Shown here one piece after another: positions 1 through 10,785 of a stretch of 64,000 nt of DNA. Source of the DNA: Gibbula magus (Eukaryota; Mollusca; Gastropoda; Trochida; Trochidae). Each line of letters starts with the position of its first letter. Position 1 is the first letter of the stretch. The stretch lies in NCBI GenBank assembly GCA_936450465.1, contig OW388292.1, forward strand, positions 12,543,756 through 12,607,755, written 5' to 3'. Under the pieces are notes generated by a model. It was not told the origin of the DNA, did not search any database, and worked only from the letters and a program-made list of their open reading frames with translations. The position numbers and the translations under genes were made by a program.

Positions 1-2076
1 TGGACATTGAAATTATTTCTGTTAGAAAACAATCGGAGATTTGCGAAAATGTCGGCAAATGAAAGGATCAACCGATTACTTTTTGAAAAAAAAACGTGAA
101 AATAAACAAAGCATTTCAATTACATATTTTAGAATCTCAAAATATTCCACAAATAAATAAAAATGTATCAGTGCATTGTTTGTCAATTCTTGTTTCCAAA
201 TATAGTAGCATATCCAACGTGTCATCAATAGCAGTGCCAAATCGGCCATTTCTTCAATTCACCCCATGACATGTTCCCGCTATTTTCCCATGTTACGCGA
301 CTCAAAGTGAACGTCAAGCTAGCGGAAGCTGTATCTATTTTTAGAAATGGTCGTCGATCTAACCATAGAGTGTTATTAATTGTTAAAATTAGTCAAATTG
401 ACACTAAAAACGATGTAGTTTTATAAAAATCGATCAAAAATTAAATAATGTGGTTGTAATAATTATTTCACTAGTTCTTAGAGTCTCTGTTGATGACTCA
501 ATAAATTTACATAAGTTCACCAAGTCCCCGGATGTTACGATGTTTTTACGATTAAAATCACTGTGAGTAAATTTGCATTTTGATTATAATTTATACATAT
601 ATTAAAAATAAGTGTCATATCCTACCATTATCACAAAATATTATCATGTATGAGTTTACATTCGAACTACGAAATGTGTTTGACTTGACATGGACCGACT
701 TTCCGATCTGCGATTTCACAAGTTGAAATGGAGCCGTGAAACAGTAGCAGTGACCCTATCTAGCTAAAAAGTCAATTATAAATTAACAAGTCTCGTCTAT
801 GTGAAATAATTGTATGAATACAATTGCTAAATGATTCATATTGATTATTTTAAAGTTTTAATTTGATTTGAGATAGAAATTATACCCGTTTTCAAACGAA
901 ATCATAGATAGACCTGTCAGTTCGAATTCATTGCAAATGGAGGCCATTGTGTCGTCTCGGCTTTTTCACACAATATTTTGTTCTGATACGAATTAAATGA
1001 ATGCACATGTTATAACATCCATGAAATTAACAAGAATGACAAACAATTACATTTCAAAGAATAAATGTGAATAACTAGTGTTTGAATCGCGAATTTACAG
1101 TGAAATGACAAACGAAACATTGATGGTCACATGATCAATTTTGTACAACCAGGCTAATCACGTGACATTGTTTACAAATACGACAACGCTACCCGAACGA
1201 AATTTTGATTGTATTTTTAAACTTGTCAAGACCATGTTTACATTAAATATTCAACAGACATTTGGAAAAATGTGTTCTAATTTTGGTTTTAAACGGAATA
1301 TTTTCAAAATGATTTAGATCATTAGATTTTTTGATTTGAACAAATCTGTAATCGGCGAAGGAAATGCATAACAATGGCGAGCGGCGAGTGTTTGTTGACT
1401 GTCATGTTTCGAGATATCGATGACTGATTGACGTTGGAAAATATAAAAACTGTAATGTCATATGCTTATATTTGGAACACAGAAAAGTGAATAGATGTGT
1501 TAAATTTTTGTGTAAATTTTATTACGATGGATGCATTATTTTACAAATATTTCTCACGGAAGTAAATGCATTGTTCATTGAGGAATATCCATTGTTACAA
1601 ATTACGTCGTAATTTTATAAATACAACGTAGATCGTTTATGACGGGCTCTTGTTTTTCTGAAAGGAAAACACATATCATCAACATAATTTTTTTCTGATA
1701 TAAAATTTAATTCTGAACAAAATGGTGTAAAAATTGGGCTGCATAAATAATTATTGACAAAATAATTCGAGTTTGAAAATGTAGTACAATTTTAGAACTA
1801 CTGTATTATTTCATTTTTCCCATATACAAGTGTAAAAATAATTGATATTTTTAAAATATTACATTAATTAATAATTTTTCATGACAATAATAAGTTAGAA
1901 AAAAAGGTGACTAAGATATTTATTTAAATTATTTGAAACAAATGTGTATTACTAAGGCGAGAAAAACTTTAAATGAAGGATACCCATGTGACGTAATTGT
2001 TACAAATTTACAAATATGACGCTCTCTGCAAAAACCTGAAAACAATCCAGCAGTCTAAAGGTTAACAGCGTTTTAA
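1..2076. other. AT-rich stretch, no recognised feature
   Basis: No long open frame, splice-bounded exon, repeat shared with the rest of the window or RNA gene was seen here. The base composition is similar to the other intergenic parts of the window. It ends where the duplicated segment beginning at 2077 starts. Confidence 0.6.
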
Positions 2077-2170
2077 TTTGAGGGGAAAACGCGCTACTGT
2101 CCCTTTAAATCGTATCAGCTTTGCCAAGTCTTTAACAGCGTTTTATATATTCTTCTGTAAAATATTCATT

Positions 2171-2668
2171 AACGGCACATCCATTGTGTTTCATAAAATT
2201 TTGTTTGGTTGAAATACGTGAAATCGAACGATATGTGCTAATTTCAGTTCCAAATTTTCACTCAACTTGCATATTCATTTCCGATTTCCAAATATATCAT
2301 AATTACTAGTTTCTAATTAAAATCGAGCAACAGCGTTATACATGTCAAGAGGCCGAAACTACACTTTCCACGTTTACATTCACAATAGTTATAAGACCTA
2401 TTTAACATTATCAACCACAAGTTGTCTGTCTGTCTGCTGTAAATAGATTTACAAAATTACGTTTGACTAATAGACGCGCGCCACACGCGGTTAATTGTCC
2501 GGTTTTCGATCAGAAATCGATACGGTTACCTTTTTATTGTCGGTATACTGAGTCGACCATCATTAAAATGGCTATTTTAGGCAACAGTCAGTACTTCTCG
2601 AGAGATTAACATAATTTATAACATTTGGCATATGTGACCCAAAACAACACAATGGATGCATCTTTAAG
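2171..2668 (+). mobile_element. MITE family 1, copy 1
   Basis: The ends are inverted repeats: a left end containing GCACATCCATTGTG and a right end CAATGGATGCATCTTTAAG. Related copies lie at 8347-8647, 35735-36116 (reverse), 39004-39499 and, more diverged, at 42812. The shared inner block near the right end reads ATTTATAACATTTGGCATAT in this copy. There is no coding capacity, which fits a non-autonomous DNA transposon. This copy is longer than the one at 8347, and its left terminus is less well preserved. Confidence 0.6.
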
Positions 2669-3801
2669 TGGTCAACTGCATCAAACGTTGATCACATGTT
2701 TCCTCCAAAGCTCATTCAATGTACATTTACTTCTAATGATTATTTTCCCATTTAATCGCCATGGAAAGGTATTTTCTTTTCTTTTCTAGTCTATCATGAT
2801 TGTTGGGTTTTTTCATTCACTTTTCATACAGTTTTGATGATCTCCTAAATTTAATAAGAAAATTTTCCAAAAACAGTTGAAGAAATGCTTCATTTAAGAT
2901 TCAGAACGATAATTTCTCTCCATGGCATATTCTGTCGTTTCTTTAAATATTTCTTTCACAGGTTAATTGTACTCTGTATTGTGAAGAAGAGAAGCATTGC
3001 ATTTCCAGTATCCTTTAACCCCACCATTACTGTGAAAATGGTTATGCAATAGCTAAGTGGTCTGATTTGTATCCTGGCAAAATTAAAGATTTTATAAACA
3101 AATTTGAAATATCTTCAGACGCTAGAAAAATCTAATCGGCTTGTTGTCGTGGTTCTTTTCCATCAATTAAACTTTCTATTTCTCCAAATATCTGTCTAGT
3201 CGTTGGAATCTATGGTTTCTAGAACAATAATTATACAATTTAAGTTTTAATTGTTTCTCTGTTGTAGTTAATACAATTACATGCTGAAGTAGAAAAGTTA
3301 TAATTATAAACAAAGGGAAGTAACTCTGTTACAAAACTAAAGCATGCGATACCAAGATTCTCAGAACATTCAAGTCATTTTCGACGTTTCTCGATTATCG
3401 TATAATACCCAGGTCAGAAATCTGCTTTGACACAGTTGACACGTGCTGTGCTGATCCTATACAGTCCAGTGAATAATGAAACCAAGCACTGACAGTTACA
3501 CACTCGGTAGCGCTACCAGCGGGCTACACAGCGCTCACAACACGGAAGTGCACTCACGTGTATTAACACTCTCCCTGTCGGAGGCCGTTGATAGTCTTGA
3601 GACATTTATGAGAATCTCTGTGATGTCCAATCTTACTCTTAGATATCGAACTATAATAGTTCAAAGTAATATAAAATATAAATTAAGGAGATGTTAAGTC
3701 TGAAAGTAATGTTACGTACACTTAATAAACATAGTCCAAATATAGACATAGGTCACACTGACATTGTTGCTCAAAATAGATCAAAACATTCAGTTAGCTG
3801 T

Positions 3802-4470
3802 TCAGTGCGCGTTCATTAATTCCTTCAGATGATAATTTTGTGGATATTGTCCAGAAGATCGAAGGTTTTCCATGGATGACTGAATCTCCGACGGCACTGG
3901 AGTGTAATCTTCAGACCTAGCTCGCTCAAGAATCTTTGTATGCACTTTTAATGATTGTCTCATCATGAAAGCTTTAGCAGCAAGCTTACCTCGGAATTTC
4001 TTGAGTGGAACCGGCACATCTTTAAATCTAAAAATCACCCATAGAATAGCCCTCTGTCGGAACCCTGCGTGAGTATCATCTGTTTGTAAATCATCTCAAT
4101 GAATTTGAAAATGATAGGTTTTGGTGAACTCGCAGTCCGGGGATTTGTACTTTGCCGGGGATGTATATTAATGTTCACAAATCGCCTTTCATCACTGCCA
4201 GGTAGGCTACTCTTGGCATCTTGAACAACTCACGACACGGGCTCTCCTTCACGGGCGTCGGGGATACCGTAGATAAATTAATTGTTCTTATGATGGTAGA
4301 GCTCTTGTATAAGCATTTATTTTTCAGTGTAAACTCTGAGCTGTTTAAGTTCAACTTTCAGTTTATCACATTTTGACTTATTTTCCTGAATTTTCGTTGC
4401 ATTAAATTCAACAGAACGTATAATTTCATCAGCTTTTTTTTGCAATTTATATATTTTAGTGAGTAAGTGT
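3802..4470 (-). pseudogene. Relic of an L1-type LINE ORF1 protein
   Basis: On the minus strand, pieces of reading frame separated by stops and frameshifts read as IYGIPDAREGEPV, then PKPIIFKFIE, then a 78-codon frame containing KFRGKLAAKAFMMRQSLK. The first two resemble the start of the RRM-like domain and the later conserved strand of L1-type ORF1 RNA-binding proteins. The coiled-coil region that should precede them is better preserved in the duplicate copy at 41.1-41.4 kb. The relic is broken in several places and no ORF2 follows it. Assignment rests on motif recognition only. Confidence 0.5.
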
Positions 4471-4978
4471 CAATTGTGTCGGATAGTTCGTGAGTTCGAT
4501 CATGCAGAAACTGTGAATTAACGCCTTCACCTCGTCATTTTGATTTCGGACATGCACAGGCCGCCGTTAATGTCGCCGGTTTACTTCTTGTAAAATGAAT
4601 TATGTAGTTGTCAAGTTTTCAACCTGTGGTTTGGGTTCACATTTACTTTCCCAACTACAAACCCAGAACATTACCTGCAGTGGTGATTTTGACATTGATT
4701 TGACATATGATATTTACATTCTGACAAATCATTGAAGAAATAACTAACACACTGACAAAGTTATGTGTAGGATAAAACATGACCCGCATAGGGTTAGCTT
4801 AGCTTAGAAATGCAGATATGCAAACATTAGTAGGGATGACAAAATTTGTAAATTTTGTGAGTTGAAGTTGAAGATGAATACCATTTCCTTCTAGTATGTC
4901 CAAAATACACTAACATCCGAAATAGATATATAAAAAACAAATATCATGTACATCCTAGTCAATTCAATTCAATTCGCA

Positions 4979-5150
4979 GGCGATTAGCGTGTTTACCTAT
5001 ATGACAGCTTCAAAGAATAACACACCAAGTCGAATGTCAACTAGTGTGAGAACGTTCCACATTGCATGTAAATCTGATAACCGATATTTCTCCTTCCGTA
5101 TGTCATACCTATTGTTAATACATATAAGATTACACGTAGGTTCTGACATA
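4979..5150 (+). repeat. Dispersed old repeat module (partners near 34.05, 51.1 and 59.0 kb)
   Basis: The run beginning AGGCGATTAGCGTGTT and continuing to TAGGTTCTGACAT matches 58978-59140 closely and 34050-34220 more weakly. A looser relative is seen around 51100-51280. There is no open frame. It may be an old transposon family or a repeatedly duplicated non-coding exon or promoter; the sequence does not decide. Confidence 0.5.
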
Positions 5151-5292
5151 TATATATATAAAAATAAAATACTTCAGACGACACTTGCTGTAGATATCAT
5201 TTTAATGTTGACTGGAAGCGTCGCATTTCGACTTGTTTACAAGTCTTTTCAAAAACATACTTGAAAATACGACCCAAACATACGACCCAAAC

Positions 5293-5337
5293 ATACTTGA
5301 AAAGACCGATATACTGGTCGAAATGAGCTCATCGTAT
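5293..5337 (+). other. Degenerate hammerhead-ribozyme-like fold
   Basis: The order of parts is that of a type I hammerhead: short helix I (ATAC with GTAT), a core-position block TTGAAAA, helix II GACC/GGTC around an 8-base loop, GAA, a short helix III ATGA/TCAT with a two-base loop, then C at the cleavage position. The core block departs from the CUGANGA consensus at two conserved positions (C to U and G to A), so catalysis is unlikely. It lies about 200 bases upstream of an intact-looking hammerhead. It could be a decayed copy or a chance hairpin. Confidence 0.3.
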
Positions 5338-5380
5338 TAAAGAAGATTGATCCAGTCAAACCCATCTGATGTTAACTCTT

Positions 5381-5382
<2 letters not shown>

Positions 5383-5456
<74 letters not shown>
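5383..5456. repeat. (AT)n microsatellite, about 70 bases
   Basis: Uninterrupted alternating TA from about 5383 to 5456, followed by a short GTGAT-type repeat at 5460-5482. It sits between the degenerate and the intact hammerhead-like folds. The duplicate copy at 59.7 kb lacks the long AT run. Confidence 0.95.
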
Positions 5457-5462
<6 letters not shown>

Positions 5463-5474
5463 TGTGATGTGATG

Positions 5475-6442
5475 TGATGTGATGTATTGTGACGTCATAA
5501 TGACGCACTATGACGTTGTAACAGACTGAACGTCATTCACCTGATGAGACCTCTACGGGTCGAAAGCTAGCTAGTGAATATAAATAAATCATCGTGAGAT
5601 TGTATTTTTGTAAATTAGACCTAAGGGTTGTACAATATTGAACTGATTTTTGTTATTAAATTATGTATATTAAATTCATCAAGACAATGATAAAATTGAA
5701 AACCGACTTATACACTTTCCTCACACCTTTCATCAATTAAGCTGCAATAGATTAATAAGCTAAAGGTATTATTGTATTTTTTACATATAAGTAAGAATGC
5801 TAAGTTTCTTGTTTTAAAATTATTTTACTGTTGCAGATATACATATGATGTACTCAAATATATTTTCTGCAACAATAAAACAAAACATAACCTTGACTAA
5901 GTTGGATTTCGTAGACACTATATTCATATGAACAATATAAATAAGTTTAAACTCCAAAATTCATTTAAAAAACAAATATGGGGTTTGTTTACAATGTGGC
6001 CTCCACAGAAAGACCCCTTTGTAACTCGTAGGCATATCGCAGGTGTCGACGGTTTAGCCAAGTGATGTTATTTGTATTTTTCACATTAAAGCAGTGAAAT
6101 AAAAAGACTTTGAGAGATTTACAGCACAAATGTTAACACAACGGGGAAGTACCGCAGTTATATCATTCCAAATAAAATCGCCTTGCATGATTATATAATC
6201 ATGGTACCCTAGGCTATGGTAATTGAAGATAAAACATATGCATCAATCCTGAACCTTTTTTCCTAGTGATTTTATCTATAATGCCTCATTAATTACGTAA
6301 AGCCTTATCACCTATCATGTAAGATGTAACAATGAATGGTAAAATCACTTTCTAACTCAACGAGATGATATTTTGTAAAAACAATTAAATGGTATATAGA
6401 CATTTGTAAATAGCATATTAAAAACATAATGTGTGGCCATGT
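5475..6442 (+). repeat. Segmental duplication B, copy 1 (direct, partner 59694-61744)
   Basis: The sequence from TGATGTATTGTGACGTCA to GTGTGGCCATGT is repeated in the same orientation at 59694-61744. The partner is longer because it carries a 991-base LINE insertion (60120-61110) and a ~121-base insertion near 61457. This copy therefore preserves the unoccupied target of both. The segment starts with a hammerhead ribozyme. No open frame of interest is present. Confidence 0.85.
5535..5579 (+). ncRNA. Hammerhead ribozyme, type I with minimal helix III
   Basis: All consensus parts are present in order. Helix I pairs ATTCAC (5535-5540) with GTGAAT (5574-5579). The core CTGATGA is at 5541-5547. 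Helix II is GACC/GGTC (5548-5551 with 5558-5561) around loop TCTACG. GAA follows at 5562-5564. Helix III is AGC/GCT (5565-5567 with 5570-5572) closed by two bases, leaving A5573 as the nucleotide 5' of the cleavage site. Very short helix III hammerheads are known from Penelope-like elements and retrozymes of animals. The second copy at 59752 has the same core and helices but a changed helix II loop. Activity is inferred, not shown. Confidence 0.8.
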
Positions 6443-8346
6443 TTGACCTATTGGACACTGTAAGACCATCAAACAATCTATGATACATACACATATCATT
6501 TCAACCATATATAAACTTATACATGCAGTACATACATACACCCAATCACAGATTTACAGAACACACACCAACGAATCCAACCCAATCACAAGTAAACACA
6601 CACACACACACACATACAGACACAGACAGACAGACAGACAGCATCATGCATATACTAAATACGTTAAAGAGCTATCAAGGATGTTGATGAACATAAAGGA
6701 AAATTGCAAAAAATCTATCTCCGTGAAATATATACACTTAATTTTTCATAGATTTTTTCGACCCAAAATAAGCCGAGAAATTGCACAAAAGGTGTTTTCC
6801 AGTCTAAATATAGATCAAGTCTATTATTTTCAAGTGCAAAGCATTGTGGTCTATCTCTCACAGTGTAGGCCTATACAAGTTTGTGAGCAATGAAAGAAAT
6901 CGAAATATATAATTTTTGGCGGTTATTTAATTACCATTTCATTATGTATTTTCTACAGATATTGCAATAAATGTTTTACCCATCTAGGTACGTTGCTTGA
7001 ATTTTATAATCAATGAGAATATATTTGTCAAAATTGCCGGTCTTAGCTCAATAAAAACTACATTAAACAGGCAATCATGTTCTCGGGACATTTAGAATCA
7101 CTGTTTATAAAACAATCGTCACATTCAGTAATGTGTGATAAGGGTTGCCTTCAAGCTTCGGAAAAGCGTGTTACTGTGTAGTACGTTTTATGCAATTCTG
7201 TTTATATGACGTCAGATACCCTGAGCGAATGCGTTACTCGAAAGGGTACTTGAAAGGGTATTTGAAACCAAATTGCATTATATTGTCGTGATATGAAAAT
7301 TATTTATCACATGTCATGTTGTAGATAAAATATTTCTCTAGCGATTAACGTTATAAGTATATTTTCCATCACAAATTTTGTATTTGAAACACTAACATCC
7401 TTGATGACTCTTTAACATGTCCTTGCAAACTGTCTCGGCAAGTCGTTATGGGTTACTTTGATATAGCCAATAGTCCAACATATCTATTTACAAACATAGA
7501 TTACTCGTTGTGTAATCTTATAAGATAATATTTATGTCAGGACTTGTTTGAAACATAAACACATGTTTATCAACAGTAGCTATTAATACACAAAATCGTG
7601 TTGAGAAGAGGGCGGTTGTTAGGTGAGTTGTCATATATTTAGTTTATGTATGTACTTTATAACGAGTGTAACATCTAAACATTGGAAACAAATATCATTT
7701 TTAAAATCGCCAAGCTAAAAGCTAAATTTACTTCAGCAACATACCTGGCACTTTTGTGTCCCTGTATTTTCAAGCTAAATCGAAAATCTGACACTGTATT
7801 TAAATAAATAAACTAAAATACATCGAATGTGGGGAGTGAGTATGATGAAACTGTTTATTGCAGAATCAACTAGCAAAAAACGAGAACAAGGGTGTAAATC
7901 AGCACCCGAGGAAGTGCTATTTCATATCAGTCTAGCTCGGTTTTGCTTCGACAAAATACAACAAGACGTCGAGTTCACAAAGTAACCTTGACTTATTAAT
8001 TAAGGATGAGCATGAACCAAAACGAGGGAGACAGAAAATGATTGCTTTGAACAGTGAAACTATACTTGGGAAGAAATATAAAAACATGTTATTCATTGGT
8101 CATATATCTGAGTAATCAAGTAAGAAAGTTATTTAGGCGAAACATAACTAGTTATACATAAGATGTTGGTTAAGACTACAATAAACTAGAGTCATTAACT
8201 CTGCACCTCAACAGATATTCACTAAGTTAACATCGAAGATTGAATATCTTAGTAAGCTCAAGTTATACATTGTGAACAAGAAAAAAAAGAGATTTTGAGG
8301 TGCTGACCCCATCGGGCCTTTCAAGGTATTATCCTCACAACCAAGA
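6443..8346. other. AT-rich stretch with one simple repeat and no supported gene
   Basis: Apart from the CA/GACA repeat at 6598-6642, nothing is firmly recognised. The area 7440-7640, ending in a GTGAGT that could be a splice donor near 7623, looks faintly like the dispersed module seen at 51.1 and 59.0 kb. Open frames here are short and do not continue across splice sites. Confidence 0.5.
6598..6642. repeat. (CA)n followed by (GACA)n simple repeat
   Basis: Alternating CA units pass into CAGACAGACAGACAG. A 137-codon open frame across this area is explained by the repeat and has no protein-like features. Confidence 0.9.
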
Positions 8347-8647
8347 CTTAAAGATACATCCATTGTATTTGATAAAATTGTATTTGGCTGAAATACGTGC
8401 CAACATACGATATGTGCTGATTTCAGTTCAAATAATTTCATTCAACTCGCATACTCATCCCCAATTATATCACAATTACTAGTTTTTAAAAAAAAATCTA
8501 CACTAATACCTTTCTATCGTCCATATACTGAGTCGACTAAGATCAAAATGACAATTTTCAGAACAGTCAGTACTCCTTGATAAAATAACACAATTTATAA
8601 CGTTTTGCATATGTGACCCACAACAACACAATGGATGTACTTTTAAG
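8347..8647 (+). mobile_element. MITE family 1, compact copy with clear terminal inverted repeats
   Basis: The left end CTTAAAGATACATCCATTG and right end CAATGGATGTACTTTTAAG are near-perfect inverted repeats of each other, and the element is about 300 bases long. Internal sequence matches the copies at 2171 and 39004 (GCATATGTGACCC next to the right end). This copy best defines the family. There is no coding capacity. Confidence 0.75.
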
Positions 8648-9190
8648 AGTCCTGTCCATCCATTCAGTGTCCAACAGTTCTCGTGTTGTGAGAGAGTAAT
8701 TGACATACCAGGGATTTTAGATAACCTCAAGTGTATTTCGAAACATCGATTGATAGTAGTCGTCCATATTGAATGACCTTGGCATTGGTCTATTTGTTTA
8801 AACGAAATGATGTCATAGGCCAATTTGAGCCTATCGGTGACTCCTTGTAACTTTGCTGCAGAGAAACCGGAAGTAAAGTAATCATGGCTGTCATCGATGA
8901 AAAATGTCTTGTGGAATTAATGAAAACCTAGATACGTCCATTACAGTTTGCCGTCATGTTATAATTCTTGCGCGACCTGATGCACTAACTACTGGGCTTT
9001 GTAACTAGATCACTATTAGCTGACAGGATATTATTAGGGATTTTATAATATTTTTTTCAAGCGATTTGGTGGTCACCCGAAGAGCAATGTGATTGTTTTA
9101 AAGAATAGTATATTGGCTTTAACGTTGTATACACTATTGAATGATAATATGATGACAACATTCTGAAATATAATTTCAAACGGTCATTGG
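8648..9190. other. No recognised feature
   Basis: This is unique-looking sequence between the MITE and the small palindrome. Short open frames only, with no splice or RNA signal. Confidence 0.5.
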
Positions 9191-10268
9191 ATGTTGCAAG
9201 CTTTTCAACAATACAAGCCACTGTGGACCTTTGGCTTTGCATATTAACATGTTAAAAGAATTCACAGGGGGTTTGATTAACAATTTGTTAATATCAGTTC
9301 TTAAAACCTATATCTTATAACAAAAATGTATTCAAATGATTAACATGGCCTTAACACATTTCTTGTTACCGTCACCTTTGACATTCAAGGTCACACAATC
9401 AATGATCACTTTTCATTGTTCCCCCGACTGTTAGGCAATGGCGATGTGTCACAAGACTCTACATGCGCCTACGAAATATGGACACGGACAGAATGGCACA
9501 GAGACTCTTTGCGTGGAGTTTCCAGTGGGCAACACAAAAGTATCTCACTTGACCGAAGATATGCTCAGATATTCGTGGTCAACAGAGTAAAGGAGGGTGT
9601 GTATGCAGAATTACAGACAACTGGAAGAGAGAAATCAAATCCTCAACAGGCTGAGGTGAGACTTAAATAAATAAGCTGTCTGTCTGTCTGTGTATAACAA
9701 TAATGTAATGATTCAAAATGTTAATTGTTAGAATAAGGCATATTCGCAAAAGCAGTGCTTACGTCGTGACCTCGAGCTCACTGTGATCTTGACCGTTGGC
9801 GGATTTCAGATAAAATCTTTTCAAATCTTGGTAATTCTCCATAGTTGATATCTACCAAATAAGAGCTAAAAGAATATATATTAAAGATATCGTGTTTACA
9901 AGACTTACTGATTTCAGAACTCGTGACCTTGACCTTTGACCTTGAATGTGAACATGTTGACAATATTTCCAAGGGGTATAAGTATGAAATTAAGTATATG
10001 AGTTCTTAAAATAACTTATTAGAAAAATGTTGTAGCCAAAACAAAACGCAGCGCGAACTGCACAACTGATAGCAGTCGTAAAGAGATGTACAAAACATAA
10101 TTCATGAGAGTATAATACTTAATATTTTATATCTGTTCAACCACAAATATGGTGCTGAAATTGGTGTCAAAGGTGTTTGATCATAATATTTTGACATTTA
10201 AGGTAAACATGTATGGAATATGGAAATTATGTTAGTACAATACTGTACAATATTGTACTTTCTTGAAT
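9191..10268 (+). repeat. Small palindrome, left arm (pairs with 10786-12511)
   Basis: Reading inwards from ATGTTGCAAGCTTTTCAACA, this arm is the reverse complement of 12511 back to 10786. The match is nearly continuous except for a ~650-base segment present only in the right arm (11398-12049) and an 11-base tandem copy of the TATTGTAC motif present only here near 10250. The arm contains the 3' end of a LINE and a run of AAGGTCA-type half-sites on the minus strand near 9917-9956. Confidence 0.85.
9416..9690 (+). mobile_element. 3' end fragment of a non-LTR retrotransposon, internally deleted
   Basis: An open frame carrying RLLGNGDVSQDSTCAYEIWT and KEGVYAELQTTGREKSN matches the frame in the right arm (12285 downwards), where it continues into a typical LINE C-terminus. 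Here the frame jumps directly from AACAGGC to TGAGGTGAGACTTAAATAAA, the untranslated tail, followed by a TGTC repeat. The missing ~650 bases are still present in the other arm, so this copy has lost its C-terminal coding part. Confidence 0.7.
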
Positions 10269-10503
10269 TTAAAGTCGCTGTAGCACTCACAAAAATATAA
10301 ATAAGTGTTACCAATGGCTACCCTGAATCAATAAGAAGAGTTCTAAAACGAATGTACGTAGTTTGATTAGCCATGCCAGTCCATTTCGAATCGAGCGGCC
10401 ATTTGGATGTGTTTAATTTAAAATGGCGGCTAAAAATTTCAAGTGGTCAATGGCAAAATTGAGAAAATATAATGTGCAAAAAAACGTGCTACAGCGCCTT
10501 TAA
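10269..10503 (+). mobile_element. MITE family 2 in the loop of the small palindrome
   Basis: The element is bounded by inverted ends TTAAAGTCGCTGTAGCAC and GTGCTACAGCGCCTTTAA. It is about 235 bases long with no open frame. It occupies the non-palindromic loop between the arms. No second full copy was found in the window. Confidence 0.65.
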
Positions 10504-10731
10504 GTCGATGACACATCGTTGCTATAGGATGTCATAAATCAAGCCAGAAAGCAATAGTTCACTCTTTCTGGTCTCGTTAAGGAAATTCCAAACGACGATT
10601 TAAAAAAAAAAAGCCCTGGTTTTCAGAAATATGAACAGATAATATATTTAAAATTACAAATTTAGTATTATTGGCTTAAAGTGACATGTTGTTAGTATGT
10701 TTCAGTCGTGTTCATCACTCATTGGTTAAAA

Positions 10732-10785
10732 TATTGTGCGTTGTTGTTTCTATATTTTCTTTTGCCCGCGAGTGTATATCAGTAG
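10732..10785 (+). repeat. 54-base block shared with 43183-43236
   Basis: The block starting GTGCGTTGTTGTTTCTATAT and ending GTGTATATCAGTAGAT is identical or nearly so at 43183-43236. In both places a change of sequence context occurs at its right end: the palindrome arm begins here at 10786, and at 43 kb it follows a perfect-looking hairpin. It may be one end of a transposon or a rearrangement junction. Confidence 0.6.

Larger units (their letters stand above)
2077..4794 (+). repeat. Segmental duplication A, copy 1 (direct, partner 38908-41953)
   Basis: From the motif TTTGAGGG near 2077 to GATAAAACATG near 4785 the sequence can be followed almost base by base in the same orientation at 38908-41953. 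Flanks on both sides differ. The partner is longer, mainly because it contains about 420 bases (around 41437-41860, including a splice-bounded exon) that are absent here. The segment holds a MITE at its left end and an L1-type ORF1 relic on the minus strand. By eye the two copies differ by small indels and scattered substitutions, so this is not a recent identical duplicate. Confidence 0.85.

Noticed and set aside
6480..6893. 137-codon open frame over the CA/GACA repeat
   Set aside because: Its length comes from a simple repeat lacking stops, and the peptide is low complexity with no domain-like part.
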